A stretch of DNA of 64,000 nucleotides from JAENVU01 sp963765075 (GTDB taxonomy: Bacteria; Actinomycetota; Acidimicrobiia; IMCC26256; JAENVU01). The notes under the pieces are model-generated. The model worked only from the letters and a program-made list of their open reading frames with translations. It had not been told where the DNA came from and did not search any database. Below, in pieces: positions 8,314 through 16,470 of this stretch. The DNA lies in contig CAVXVA010000003.1 in assembly GCA_963765075.1 (NCBI GenBank), positions 894,729-958,728 of the forward strand, written 5' to 3'. The translations under genes were made by a program, and so were the position numbers. Every line of letters starts with the position of its first letter. Within the stretch, counting starts at the first letter, position 1.

Positions 8314-9771
8314 TTAGAGCCGCGACCAGATCGCGCGCCGGATCGTGGCCAGCACTTTCTCGGGGGGCTGGGTGCCGTCGACCTCGACCGCGCCGAACAG
8401 CGAACCGTCGAAGGTCAGTGCCCGCACCAACTCGATCCGATGGGCCAGATAGTCGCGGCCGTCCTCCGGACGTCGCTGCGCGGCCGTGTCGACATCGACA
8501 TCGAGCCGGATCACAATGTCGGGCGGGAACCGACGTGCGAGGTCGTATGGGCGCAACTCGTACGCGGCCAACGCGCGCTGGATGGCGTTGCCGGTCGCCC
8601 AGTGCGTGAGGCGCGGGCCGTCGAGTTCGCCCGGGAACTGCATCTGGGGCCAACGGTCACAGATCACCACCATGCCCCGCGTCCGCGCCTTCATGATGTG
8701 GCGCAACTTACGCGACTTCTCCGCAGCCAACGTCAGCGCCCAAATGGCCTTGGCTCCTGACATTGCCGATGGATGGTCGGTACCGACCTTGGCCTTCTTC
8801 GCAATCGTGCTCCGATCACGTGAGGTCCCGAACACGAGATCGCGGACGATCTTCATCGGCTTGCGCAGCAGCGACGACGAGCCGTCGCCGGAGCCGAGGT
8901 ACATCGGATACACGTCGAGCTTGGGAGCCAGGAAGGCACGCGTCTCACCGACCATGGTCGACTTGCCCGAACCGTCACAGCCCACGAACGCGACGATGAG
9001 CCCACCGCCGGTACCGCCACGACCCTTCAAAACCGGGCGGGGCACGAACTTGCGCGAGATTCCCCGCATCGCCCACGCCGCTTCGCGATTCATCCTCCGC
9101 GAGAAGGCGGCCGGACCCCGAGAACTCGTCTGGCTCGCGAGGCCGCGCAGGACGACCCGGCGCAGCCGGTAGAGCTGAGCTGTCCCCGGGCTCTGGTCGA
9201 GACACGCGGCGATCGCCCGGCGCCCGGCCGGCCCGAGGAGCTGTTCGCTCACGGCCAAGACGTCGTCACGATCGGCGCGCGCCATGAGGAAGCTCAGTTC
9301 CGATCCCGGCCCGCTGGAGCCGCGAATCATGTCCCGACCCCGCAGCTTCAACGCATACCGGGTCAGGAGGAGCACGACCTCGACGGCCGGAGCCGTGACC
9401 CACACGCCGGAGGGGTCGAGCACGCGACTTTCGAGCACGGTTCGTTCCCACGGCAGGCGGAATCGCTTGTTGTGACGCTCGCCGGCAGGGATTCGGTAGT
9501 GCACGTGGAAATGCACCATGCGCGCCGATTCATCGTCGATCCCGAGGAAGTCCTCGAGGCCGATGTCGTTGCGCGCGTTGGCCACGCGGCCCCGGCGACA
9601 CGACAACTCGGCAAAGACCGAATAGACGTCGTCGATCGCCGCCGGGTCCACCAGGATGTCCAGATCGGTATCGGCCGAGATCGCCGCCGCCAGATGATCG
9701 TTGCTCTTCCAATGGCAGTAGGCCACGCCGCGCTCGTCGAATCGACGCAGCACCTCCATCACCAGACTCAC
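8314..9771 (-). CDS. Two-domain protein: nucleotidyltransferase-like plus thymidylate-kinase-like
   Basis: About 485 aa. The GTG at 9771 is chosen because GGAGG lies eight bases upstream; an ATG at 9759 is the alternative. Residues 1 to about 240 look like a polymerase-beta-type nucleotidyltransferase (WKSN, then DTDLDILVD). From about residue 255, AFVGCDGSGKSTM begins a dTMP-kinase-like domain with CDRWPQMQFPGELDGPRL as the acceptor-side segment. Such fusions recur in surface-polysaccharide loci, with an unsettled biochemical role. It begins 16 bases after the flippase stop. Confidence 0.65.
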   Translation of the reverse strand: MSLVMEVLRRFDERGVAYCHWKSNDHLAAAISADTDLDILVDPAAIDDVYSVFAELSCRRGRVANARNDIGLEDFLGIDDESARMVHFHVHYRIPAGERHNKRFRLPWERTVLESRVLDPSGVWVTAPAVEVVLLLTRYALKLRGRDMIRGSSGPGSELSFLMARADRDDVLAVSEQLLGPAGRRAIAACLDQSPGTAQLYRLRRVVLRGLASQTSSRGPAAFSRRMNREAAWAMRGISRKFVPRPVLKGRGGTGGGLIVAFVGCDGSGKSTMVGETRAFLAPKLDVYPMYLGSGDGSSSLLRKPMKIVRDLVFGTSRDRSTIAKKAKVGTDHPSAMSGAKAIWALTLAAEKSRKLRHIMKARTRGMVVICDRWPQMQFPGELDGPRLTHWATGNAIQRALAAYELRPYDLARRFPPDIVIRLDVDVDTAAQRRPEDGRDYLAHRIELVRALTFDGSLFGAVEVDGTQPPEKVLATIRRAIWSRL

Positions 9772-9787
9772 GGTTTCCACCTCCACA

Positions 9788-12529
9788 TCATGCCGGGAGT
9801 TCCATCGGCACCTCTGCCGAAGACTTTCGCGATCGGATGACATCCACAATCCACCGGCCGTCGTCGCCGAGCACGGCATCAGGCCGGATCATCCACGCGA
9901 GGCCGAGCACCGCGGCGGCACTCAACGCCCCACCTGCGCATACGACCACGTTGGCGGTCTGACCACCGATGTCGAGCGAACGCAACCAGAGCACGGCCGG
10001 CACGCTCACGCCGGCGACCAGTACCGAGAGTCCCAGACCTCGAAGCTGGCGACTCGCAAACCGCGACCACGAAATGTGGGCGGTCACGAGACTCAGGTGA
10101 GCCATCAACAGGTAGTTGAGGACGATGGCGCCCGTCACGCCGGCGGCGACCCACCCCAGCCCGAACTGGGATCCGATCAACGCACCGGCGATCACCGCGA
10201 CCGCGTAGGCCGCCTGGCGCCAGGCGCGTCGATAGACGGTGCCCATTGCGCGAGCGAGCGAGTCGCTGATCTTGTAGCTCGTGCGGAACAGCAGACCCCC
10301 CGCCATGATCTGGAACGGCAGGATCACGTCGTCCCACTTGGGACCGCCGCCCAGCAGGAGGTGGATGATCTCGGGGGCGAGCAGCACCGCCAACACCGAG
10401 GCGGGCAGCGTCAGCGTGGCGACCAGCGAGATGCCGCGCAGGTACGCCGACGCGACCCGGTCGAGGTCCTCCTGGAAACGCGAGATCACCGGGAAGATGA
10501 CTCGGTCCATCACTTGGCCCAGCATCTGAGCCGGAAACGCCGCAAGCGCGTAGGCGTTCTTGTAGACGCCGAGCGCGACCGAACCCATCTGGTTCCCGAC
10601 CACGCTGTTGTCGCCATTCAGCGCGGCGAAGTTGAAGGCGCGCGCCGCGGTCATCCCCCCGGCATAGACGATGAGGTCCTTGGATTCGGCGCGGCGCGGC
10701 CGCAGCGATCGAGGGTGCGGCCGCCGGATGACCAGGATCCCGGTGAGGAGCGCAGCCTGGGCCAACTCCGCGATCACGATCGACCAGACCCCCACGCCGG
10801 CGACCGCCAGCGTCACCCCGACCAGCGCGAATCCGAAGAAGTAGGACACCGTCTCGGCGAGCGCGATCGACTTGAAGTCCAGGTCGCGTTGGAGCATCGC
10901 CATCGCGACCACACCCGGCGCCTGCAAGAGGAACACAAACGCCAGACCCTGGGTGACCGCGGCGAAGTCGGGTTGGTGGAAGAAACTCGCGATGAGCGGA
11001 GCCGCCAGGTAGACGACCGCGGTCATCCCCGCGCCGGTGATCATCGACAGTGCGAAGGCGCTCCGGATGTGCTCGTCGGTGAGGTTCTGTCGCTGAATGA
11101 CCGCCGGGCCGAAGCCGGCCTCGGTGAAGAGTTGGCCGAAGGCGATCACGATCAGCGCGGCACCGACCAAGCCGTTGTCGGACTTCGACAGGTAGCGGGC
11201 GAAGACGACGACGACCAGGAACTGTCCGACGGCCTGTGATCCGAATCCGATGCCCGACCACACCATGCCGCCCAACGCGTGGCGCGCGGTACTCCCCTTC
11301 GCGCCGGTCGGGGGCGGTGCGGCCGGTGTCGAGTCGCTCACGCGTCCACGAGCTCCACGCGCGCCTTCGGCGCGCCGAACCTGCTCCGCGGCGACGAGTG
11401 CGAGCGGGAGGAGCAACCAGAAATGCCGATAGTGCCACGTCTCCCGGAAGAAGCTTCCGAGGATGTAGGCGATGACCATCGCCCGGGCGGCCGAGCGCGC
11501 CGGCGCGAGGCGGAGGAGCACGAACCACATCAGGAGGAGCCCGAACAGGCCGATCACGCCTCGTTCGACGAGATAGGCCAACGGCTCGGAATGCAGCTCG
11601 GTCTCCAGCGTGTTGAGGTCGAGTCCCCGTACCGACCCCGGTCCGACGCCCAGTGGCGCGTCCGGAATCTTGCTCCAGGCCTCCTTCCACACCTCGATCC
11701 GCAGGCCGCCGCTGCGGTCGAACCGGGCTTGGTTGAACCCGCTCTTCTGTTGGCTGGCGGAGATCTCCATGAACGCAAAGAAGCCGACGACGACCACCAG
11801 CAGGATCGCCACGACGGCAATCGCCCGTCGCCCGCGCATCAACACTCGCACGCGGTCGAGATGGGTGACCGCGAGATATCCGAATCCGGCCGTCAGCTGG
11901 AGCATCGATCCGAACGACGCCGCCGACAGCAAACCCGCGACCGCGACCGCCATGACCGATCCCTTCACCGCCCAGCGGAACGGCGCCATCGACCAGCACA
12001 GGACGGCCATCGCCAGGAGGTTGGCGGCGACATTCGGGTTCGGGAAGGTCCCACTGGCTCGCAGCTCGTTGCCATCCGAACTCGCGAGCTGCACCGCGGC
12101 GAAGACGATGCAAATCGCCAACGCCCCGTAACAGAACCGGACGGCCGTCTCACCCCCGCGCCGTAGGATGTCGATGGCCGATAGGAACACCAGGATCGTC
12201 GCGATATCGCGGACCAAGTCTCCGATGATCCAGGCCCGAATCCCGGCGTACAGCGAACCGATGAGCGCGCCGAGCAGGATGAGCAAGGCCGGTACCGCGA
12301 GCTGGCGCGCGACATCACGCGACAGCCATTCCGAACGGGCCATGTGCAACATCGACGCGACGATCGTCGCACCGATCACCAGATCGGTGAGCACGATGTC
12401 CGATCCGATCTTGGGAAACAGCAACGATACGAGCACGATCGAGAGCCCGAGCAACAGCGTCGCCAGGGGCGCGGTGGCGATATACCGCAACCACTCGCGC
12501 CGGGTCCGCAGCGAAACCTCAGCCGGCAC
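9788..12529 (-). CDS. Wzy-like O-antigen polymerase/ligase joined to a Wzx-like flippase
   Basis: 913 aa in one open frame with a GTG start, overlapping the GT4 stop by 11 bases. Residues 1 to about 395 hold roughly ten membrane segments and an O-antigen-ligase-type loop (PLGVGPGS near 295, then H and LVERGVIGLFG). After a hydrophilic linker (about 395-440), residues 440-880 are a multi-span flippase of the PST/MATE kind (ARYLSKSDNGLVG, FTEAGFGPAVIQRQ, RVIFPVISRF). It would export and polymerise lipid-linked repeat units. A caution: the linker contains GTGA, the usual gene junction here, so a single-base assembly error could have fused two overlapping genes. Confidence 0.8.
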   Translation of the reverse strand: MPAEVSLRTRREWLRYIATAPLATLLLGLSIVLVSLLFPKIGSDIVLTDLVIGATIVASMLHMARSEWLSRDVARQLAVPALLILLGALIGSLYAGIRAWIIGDLVRDIATILVFLSAIDILRRGGETAVRFCYGALAICIVFAAVQLASSDGNELRASGTFPNPNVAANLLAMAVLCWSMAPFRWAVKGSVMAVAVAGLLSAASFGSMLQLTAGFGYLAVTHLDRVRVLMRGRRAIAVVAILLVVVVGFFAFMEISASQQKSGFNQARFDRSGGLRIEVWKEAWSKIPDAPLGVGPGSVRGLDLNTLETELHSEPLAYLVERGVIGLFGLLLMWFVLLRLAPARSAARAMVIAYILGSFFRETWHYRHFWLLLPLALVAAEQVRRAEGARGARGRVSDSTPAAPPPTGAKGSTARHALGGMVWSGIGFGSQAVGQFLVVVVFARYLSKSDNGLVGAALIVIAFGQLFTEAGFGPAVIQRQNLTDEHIRSAFALSMITGAGMTAVVYLAAPLIASFFHQPDFAAVTQGLAFVFLLQAPGVVAMAMLQRDLDFKSIALAETVSYFFGFALVGVTLAVAGVGVWSIVIAELAQAALLTGILVIRRPHPRSLRPRRAESKDLIVYAGGMTAARAFNFAALNGDNSVVGNQMGSVALGVYKNAYALAAFPAQMLGQVMDRVIFPVISRFQEDLDRVASAYLRGISLVATLTLPASVLAVLLAPEIIHLLLGGGPKWDDVILPFQIMAGGLLFRTSYKISDSLARAMGTVYRRAWRQAAYAVAVIAGALIGSQFGLGWVAAGVTGAIVLNYLLMAHLSLVTAHISWSRFASRQLRGLGLSVLVAGVSVPAVLWLRSLDIGGQTANVVVCAGGALSAAAVLGLAWMIRPDAVLGDDGRWIVDVIRSRKSSAEVPMELPA

Positions 12530-13649
12530 GACGAGCCTCCGCGACGACCTCGTCGATCACGGATCGATACCGCGCATGAATCACCGCCGGGTCCCAGGAC
12601 GACACATCGACGCGCCGGACTCCGGCCGCATCCGATCGCAAGGCGTTCACGACGCCGTCGGCCGCGCCCTCGAGGTCGCCGATGTCGACGACCTCGCCGA
12701 ACGCACCGAGCCCGACGAGCTCGCGGGCTCCGTCCACGTCGTAACTGACGAACGGGATCCCCGCCGCGGCGGCCTGGATGAGCACCTGCGGCAGGCCCTC
12801 GGCGTCGCTGAGCAGCACGACCACATCGGCGCGCCACACCAAAGGTTCAGTGGGCGACACGTACCCCAAGATCACAACCGATTCCTTCAGCCCGGCAGCG
12901 TCAACCGCCCGCTGGAGCGACTCCCGCAGCGGCCCGTCGCCGGCAACCGCGAGGAACGCATCGGGGACCGACGCTTGCACCCGCGCCAGCAACGGCAACA
13001 GATCCAACGGGTGCTTGCGGTCCTCGAGCGCGCCGAGGCTCACCACGACCGGACGGCCGTCAGGGATCCCGGCGACGGGTGGCACCTGGGCAGGACGTAC
13101 GGCCGGAAGGGTCGCCGCCGACCGTACGATCGTGAGCTTGGTGGAGGCGACCCCGGCCACCTCGAACCGGCGGGCGAGATCCGCGCCCACCACGACGTAC
13201 CGCGCGGTGATCGGGGCCAACCATCGTTCGATCGCCCGAAACACCGTGCTCTCGACCCGGCCGTAGCCCGGCCCGAAGTTCGCCATCGAGAGTGAGTGCA
13301 CCACGGGGACGCGGCCGCTGAGCCGCGCCGCCACCCGACCGATCACGCCTGCCTTCGACTGGTGGGTCACCACGACATCCGGTGCGAACCCCGCCAGGCG
13401 CGCCCTCACCGCGCCAATGGCACGGAGGTCGTTCCAAAGGTGCGGCGCGCGGACCAATCGCGGTTCGACCTGGACCGGAACCCCCAGTTGACTCGCGGCC
13501 AGGTCCGCGTCGGAGTCTTCGCCCACCACGACCACGTGGTCAGCGTCGGGGTGCGCCGCGATCAGGTCCCGGATCCGCTGCTCCGATCCGCCCCGGCGGT
13601 AGCGCGTCGCGAGATGAAAAACTCGCGACCGGCGCGCCAGTGAAGTCAT
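12519..13649 (-). CDS. Family 4 glycosyltransferase
   Basis: 376 aa. The N-terminal half begins HLATRYRRGGSEQRI, typical of GT-B glycosyltransferases acting on lipid-linked sugars. The C-terminal half has GDGPLRESLQRAVDAAGL and the donor-binding segment LLSDAEGLPQVLIQAAAAGIPFVSYDVDGARE, the E-x7-E type motif of GT4. It adds a sugar to the growing polysaccharide repeat unit; the sugar is unknown. It lies three bases after the Wzz-like gene stop. Confidence 0.87.
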   Translation of the reverse strand: MTSLARRSRVFHLATRYRRGGSEQRIRDLIAAHPDADHVVVVGEDSDADLAASQLGVPVQVEPRLVRAPHLWNDLRAIGAVRARLAGFAPDVVVTHQSKAGVIGRVAARLSGRVPVVHSLSMANFGPGYGRVESTVFRAIERWLAPITARYVVVGADLARRFEVAGVASTKLTIVRSAATLPAVRPAQVPPVAGIPDGRPVVVSLGALEDRKHPLDLLPLLARVQASVPDAFLAVAGDGPLRESLQRAVDAAGLKESVVILGYVSPTEPLVWRADVVVLLSDAEGLPQVLIQAAAAGIPFVSYDVDGARELVGLGAFGEVVDIGDLEGAADGVVNALRSDAAGVRRVDVSSWDPAVIHARYRSVIDEVVAEARRAG

Positions 13650-13652
13650 GGC

Positions 13653-15227
13653 TCAGCCCGCCGAAACTCCGGTGGCTCGGGAGATCGTGGTCGCGCTGGC
13701 GGGACCCGGACGCGCCGGGTCGACCAGCACACCGAGCACCGCGCCACCGACGCGGCGAAGACGGGTTCCGGCCCGCTCGGCATCACGCAATCGAGTCACA
13801 CCGTGCTGTGCGATCATGACCGTGGCGTCCGCGAGTTCCGCCAGGATCAGGGTCGCGGGTTCGATGCTCGGCGACGGCGCCGCGATTACCACGTACTCAC
13901 ACTGCTCGGTGAGGCGACGCAGGACGGTGCGGGCGCGGGCGACGGTGAGTTCGCCGACGGCGATTCCGTCGTCGAGCACGCGCAACCGACCACCGGTCTG
14001 CTGTTCCTGCACGACCGAGAGTCGGGCCCGGGGCACGGGCGCTTCGAGCTCGTCGTCCGTCGCGGTGTGGGCAACGCCCCGGCACGCGGCGTAGACAACT
14101 CGCGCACCGGACTCGGCGATCGACTGAGCGACTTTGCGGGCGGTGCCCTCCGGCGCGGGCCCATCCACGCCACACAGGACCACCACGTTGGGCTTGCCCC
14201 GACCCAGCAGATGGACGATCTGCAGTCCGACTTCGTCAATGGTCGCGCCCGCGCCGGTCACGACACCGCGTGGCATTGCACCACTCCGGCCCGGTAGGAC
14301 ACCGAGAACTCGGGCGCCCGCCCGACGCGATTCGCTGACGTCGCCACTGTGGAACCGGCCGACGAGTTCTTCCCGCCCGTACACGATGGCCGCGGCAATC
14401 AGGACCGCAGCCAGTCCGCCGAGAATCGCCCAACTCAACGGCTTCGGGAAATCCGGATTCGCGGGAAGCGTCGCAATCTCGTAGATCTCGAGCCCGCCGT
14501 CGACGGTCGTCGACGAAGTCCGCTGTTGCGCGGCAGCCTGAAGCGTTTGGGTCAGTTCGGCGTTCTTGGCCTCGAGCCGGGACGTGAGCGTCGCGTACTG
14601 ACTACTGGTCGGCGCGAGGCCGGCGCGATCGGTGTTCAGCTGCGCGACCTCGCTCTCGAGCTCGTTGGCGCGCTGGTCGTTGGCCTCCGCCCGACGGGCA
14701 AGTTCGCCCTGCACCTTCTCGCGGCGGTCACTGACGACGATTCCCGCGGTGACGTCGGCCGCTTGCTGGGCCAACGAGGGCGACGTCGCCGTTGCGTCGA
14801 CTCGGATGAGGGGTGACGCCTCCAACCCCGTCGAGGCCACCGACTTGACGTTCTTGAACTCGGCGCCGAGCTTCGCTTCGAGCGCGGCGCGGAGGGGCGG
14901 GGACTCGAGCGTGAGGATCACTGCCCGCTGTTCTTTCGTGAGGTCGACCTTGCCGCCGTCGGTGATGAAGACGTTCTGCGCGGCGTCGTTGATACGCACC
15001 CAGGCCACCGACGAATACCGCTTCTGCAGCAGACTGCTGCCGGCGTAGATCGCCGCGAAGGCGACGATGAAGACCGCGAGGAGAATCAACCCGCGGCGGC
15101 GCAGGACCCGGACCACCCCGCCGAGACCCAGTTCGAAGCGCGTCGAACCGCCGAGACTCTCTAGGTTGCGTTCACGCCGTCCTGGCTCGATGGGTTCGCC
15201 CGCAGGCATGAGATGATCGTCGATCAT
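13653..15227 (-). CDS. Wzz-like polysaccharide co-polymerase with degenerate BY-kinase domain
   Basis: 524 aa from the ATG at 15227, just after the sugar transferase stop (TGAGATG). A first membrane helix (ILLAVFIVAFAAIYAG, about 45-62), a periplasmic coiled region (about 70-280) and a second helix (SWAILGGLAAVLIAAAIV) form the Wzz fold. The C-terminal 190 residues align in layout with a BY-kinase. However, the Walker A position reads GVDGPAPEGTA without GKT/S, the Walker A-prime Asp is missing (VVYAACRG), and no tyrosine cluster ends the protein. It probably regulates chain length without kinase activity. Confidence 0.78.
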   Translation of the reverse strand: MIDDHLMPAGEPIEPGRRERNLESLGGSTRFELGLGGVVRVLRRRGLILLAVFIVAFAAIYAGSSLLQKRYSSVAWVRINDAAQNVFITDGGKVDLTKEQRAVILTLESPPLRAALEAKLGAEFKNVKSVASTGLEASPLIRVDATATSPSLAQQAADVTAGIVVSDRREKVQGELARRAEANDQRANELESEVAQLNTDRAGLAPTSSQYATLTSRLEAKNAELTQTLQAAAQQRTSSTTVDGGLEIYEIATLPANPDFPKPLSWAILGGLAAVLIAAAIVYGREELVGRFHSGDVSESRRAGARVLGVLPGRSGAMPRGVVTGAGATIDEVGLQIVHLLGRGKPNVVVLCGVDGPAPEGTARKVAQSIAESGARVVYAACRGVAHTATDDELEAPVPRARLSVVQEQQTGGRLRVLDDGIAVGELTVARARTVLRRLTEQCEYVVIAAPSPSIEPATLILAELADATVMIAQHGVTRLRDAERAGTRLRRVGGAVLGVLVDPARPGPASATTISRATGVSAG

Positions 15228-15228
15228 C

Positions 15229-16134
15229 TCAGTATGCACCACCCCGCGACGGGCGCAGGACGCGAAGGAACGTGCGGGCGATGATCGAAAGGTCGCCGCC
15301 GAGACTCTGACCGAACGCGTACTGAACATCAAGTGCGACACGGGTCGAATAGGTCACGTCGTTGCGACCCGAGACCTGCCAGAGGCCGGTCATTCCTGGG
15401 CGAGCACTGAGAACGATGGGCATGTACTGGCCGTATCGCCGCATCTCATCTTCGGTGATGGGCCGGGGTCCAACGAGGCTCATCTCGCCCATGAAGACGT
15501 TCACCAACTGCGGCAGTTCGTCCAGTGAGGTCTTACGGAGGAAACCGCCCACCCTGGTGATCCGGGGGTCGTCCTTCAGTTTGAAGGTCTGAGCGAACTC
15601 TTCCGCCAGCTCCGGGTCCGAGGCCAGCAGGTCCGCCAAACGACTCTCGGCATCTTCGACCATGGTGCGCAGCTTGAAGCAGCGGATCGTCGAGCCGCCG
15701 CGACCCACGCGCTCCTGCCCGTAGAACGCGGGCCCTCGGGAGGTGAGCCGGACCAATGCGGCCAAGAGGAGTAGCACCGGTCCCCAAATCGGCACCGACG
15801 CCGTGACCGCAACGAGATCGAAGGCGCGCTTGCATCCACCGCGCGCGGCTCGTGGCACCACCGTGACTGCGGGCGGCCCTGTTTCGCGAAGGGGCGCGTC
15901 GACCGACACCAGATCGACCGAGCGGGCGCGCTCTTCTGTCGTGCGGAGATCGATGACCACCTCGCCGGAGGTGGCGTCGACAGTGATGACGCCAGGCAGG
16001 TCGTCCGGTTCGAGGTTGGGCAGAGTCTCGCTATCGCGATGCACAACGAGGTTCGCGACAGGACGGCCGAAGCGCCTCCGCCGGATGCGTTCACTGATTC
16101 TCTGATCGAGATCGGGATACACGCCGCTCGCCAT
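15229..16134 (-). CDS. Undecaprenyl-phosphate sugar phosphotransferase (initiating transferase)
   Basis: 301 aa. It transfers a sugar-1-phosphate to undecaprenyl phosphate and starts repeat-unit synthesis. From residue about 100, KRAFDLVAVTASVP opens the catalytic domain with one membrane helix, then KLRTM, LRKTSLDELPQL, GEMSLVGPRP and SARPGMTGLWQVSGRN, all diagnostic. The usual four-helix N-terminal membrane region of WbaP is absent; a soluble stretch of about 95 aa replaces it, so it is of the short PglC-like or EpsL-like type. First gene of the leftward operon. Confidence 0.9.
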   Translation of the reverse strand: MASGVYPDLDQRISERIRRRRFGRPVANLVVHRDSETLPNLEPDDLPGVITVDATSGEVVIDLRTTEERARSVDLVSVDAPLRETGPPAVTVVPRAARGGCKRAFDLVAVTASVPIWGPVLLLLAALVRLTSRGPAFYGQERVGRGGSTIRCFKLRTMVEDAESRLADLLASDPELAEEFAQTFKLKDDPRITRVGGFLRKTSLDELPQLVNVFMGEMSLVGPRPITEDEMRRYGQYMPIVLSARPGMTGLWQVSGRNDVTYSTRVALDVQYAFGQSLGGDLSIIARTFLRVLRPSRGGAY

Positions 16135-16287
16135 GGAGCCTCCCCGCCCCTTTCCATCCAGATCGACCGATTCACGTCGAGTTGCGTGACTGACCGGCGA
16201 GAAAAACCCAGCCGATGTCCCGCGCCCCCTGCGAACGAGCGATTACCTCCCTGATTCCGGGCTCAAGGAGATCCCGGAAGGAGCCTG

Positions 16288-16316
16288 AACCTAACACCCA
16301 AAAGGGACCTTCACAA
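16288..16316 (-). promoter_or_regulatory. Candidate promoter of the polysaccharide operon
   Basis: On the minus strand TTGTGA (16316-16311) and TAGGTT (16293-16288) are separated by 17 bases, a reasonable actinobacterial sigma-70-type pair. It lies about 155 bases before the sugar transferase start. Assigned by eye only. Confidence 0.35.
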
Positions 16317-16378
16317 TTGTTTCCGGACACTTTGAGTCGCGCGACCCACTCAAGAGATCGCGCATAGGTCGTCGATAC

Positions 16379-16398
16379 CAGTTCCGCACCTGGAACTG
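16379..16398. promoter_or_regulatory. 20-base inverted repeat, possible operator
   Basis: CAGTTCC and GGAACTG, seven-base perfect arms six bases apart, lie 73 bases before the rightward beta-helix gene. The layout suits a dimeric regulator. No regulator gene is adjacent. Confidence 0.35.
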
Positions 16399-16470
16399 CT
16401 CACTCACGGTGGCCAGTGGAGAGCGAGATCCACCGCTACCGCCGAACGACAACCCCAAGGAGTCCTTCCG

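Larger units (their letters stand above)
16135..16470. promoter_or_regulatory. Divergent intergenic region of the polysaccharide locus
   Basis: This 336-base gap separates the leftward operon from a rightward beta-helix gene. It contains a candidate minus-strand promoter (16288-16316), an inverted repeat TTGAGT-N10-ACTCAAG (16332-16354), a 20-base palindrome (16379-16398) and AAGGAG before the rightward start. No ORF or RNA gene was recognised. Control of both transcription units from here is likely. Confidence 0.5.

Noticed and set aside
16379..16398. LuxR-type quorum-sensing box
   Set aside because: The 20-base palindrome has lux-box length, but there is no LuxI homologue or autoinducer-binding regulator, and the sequence does not resemble known boxes.
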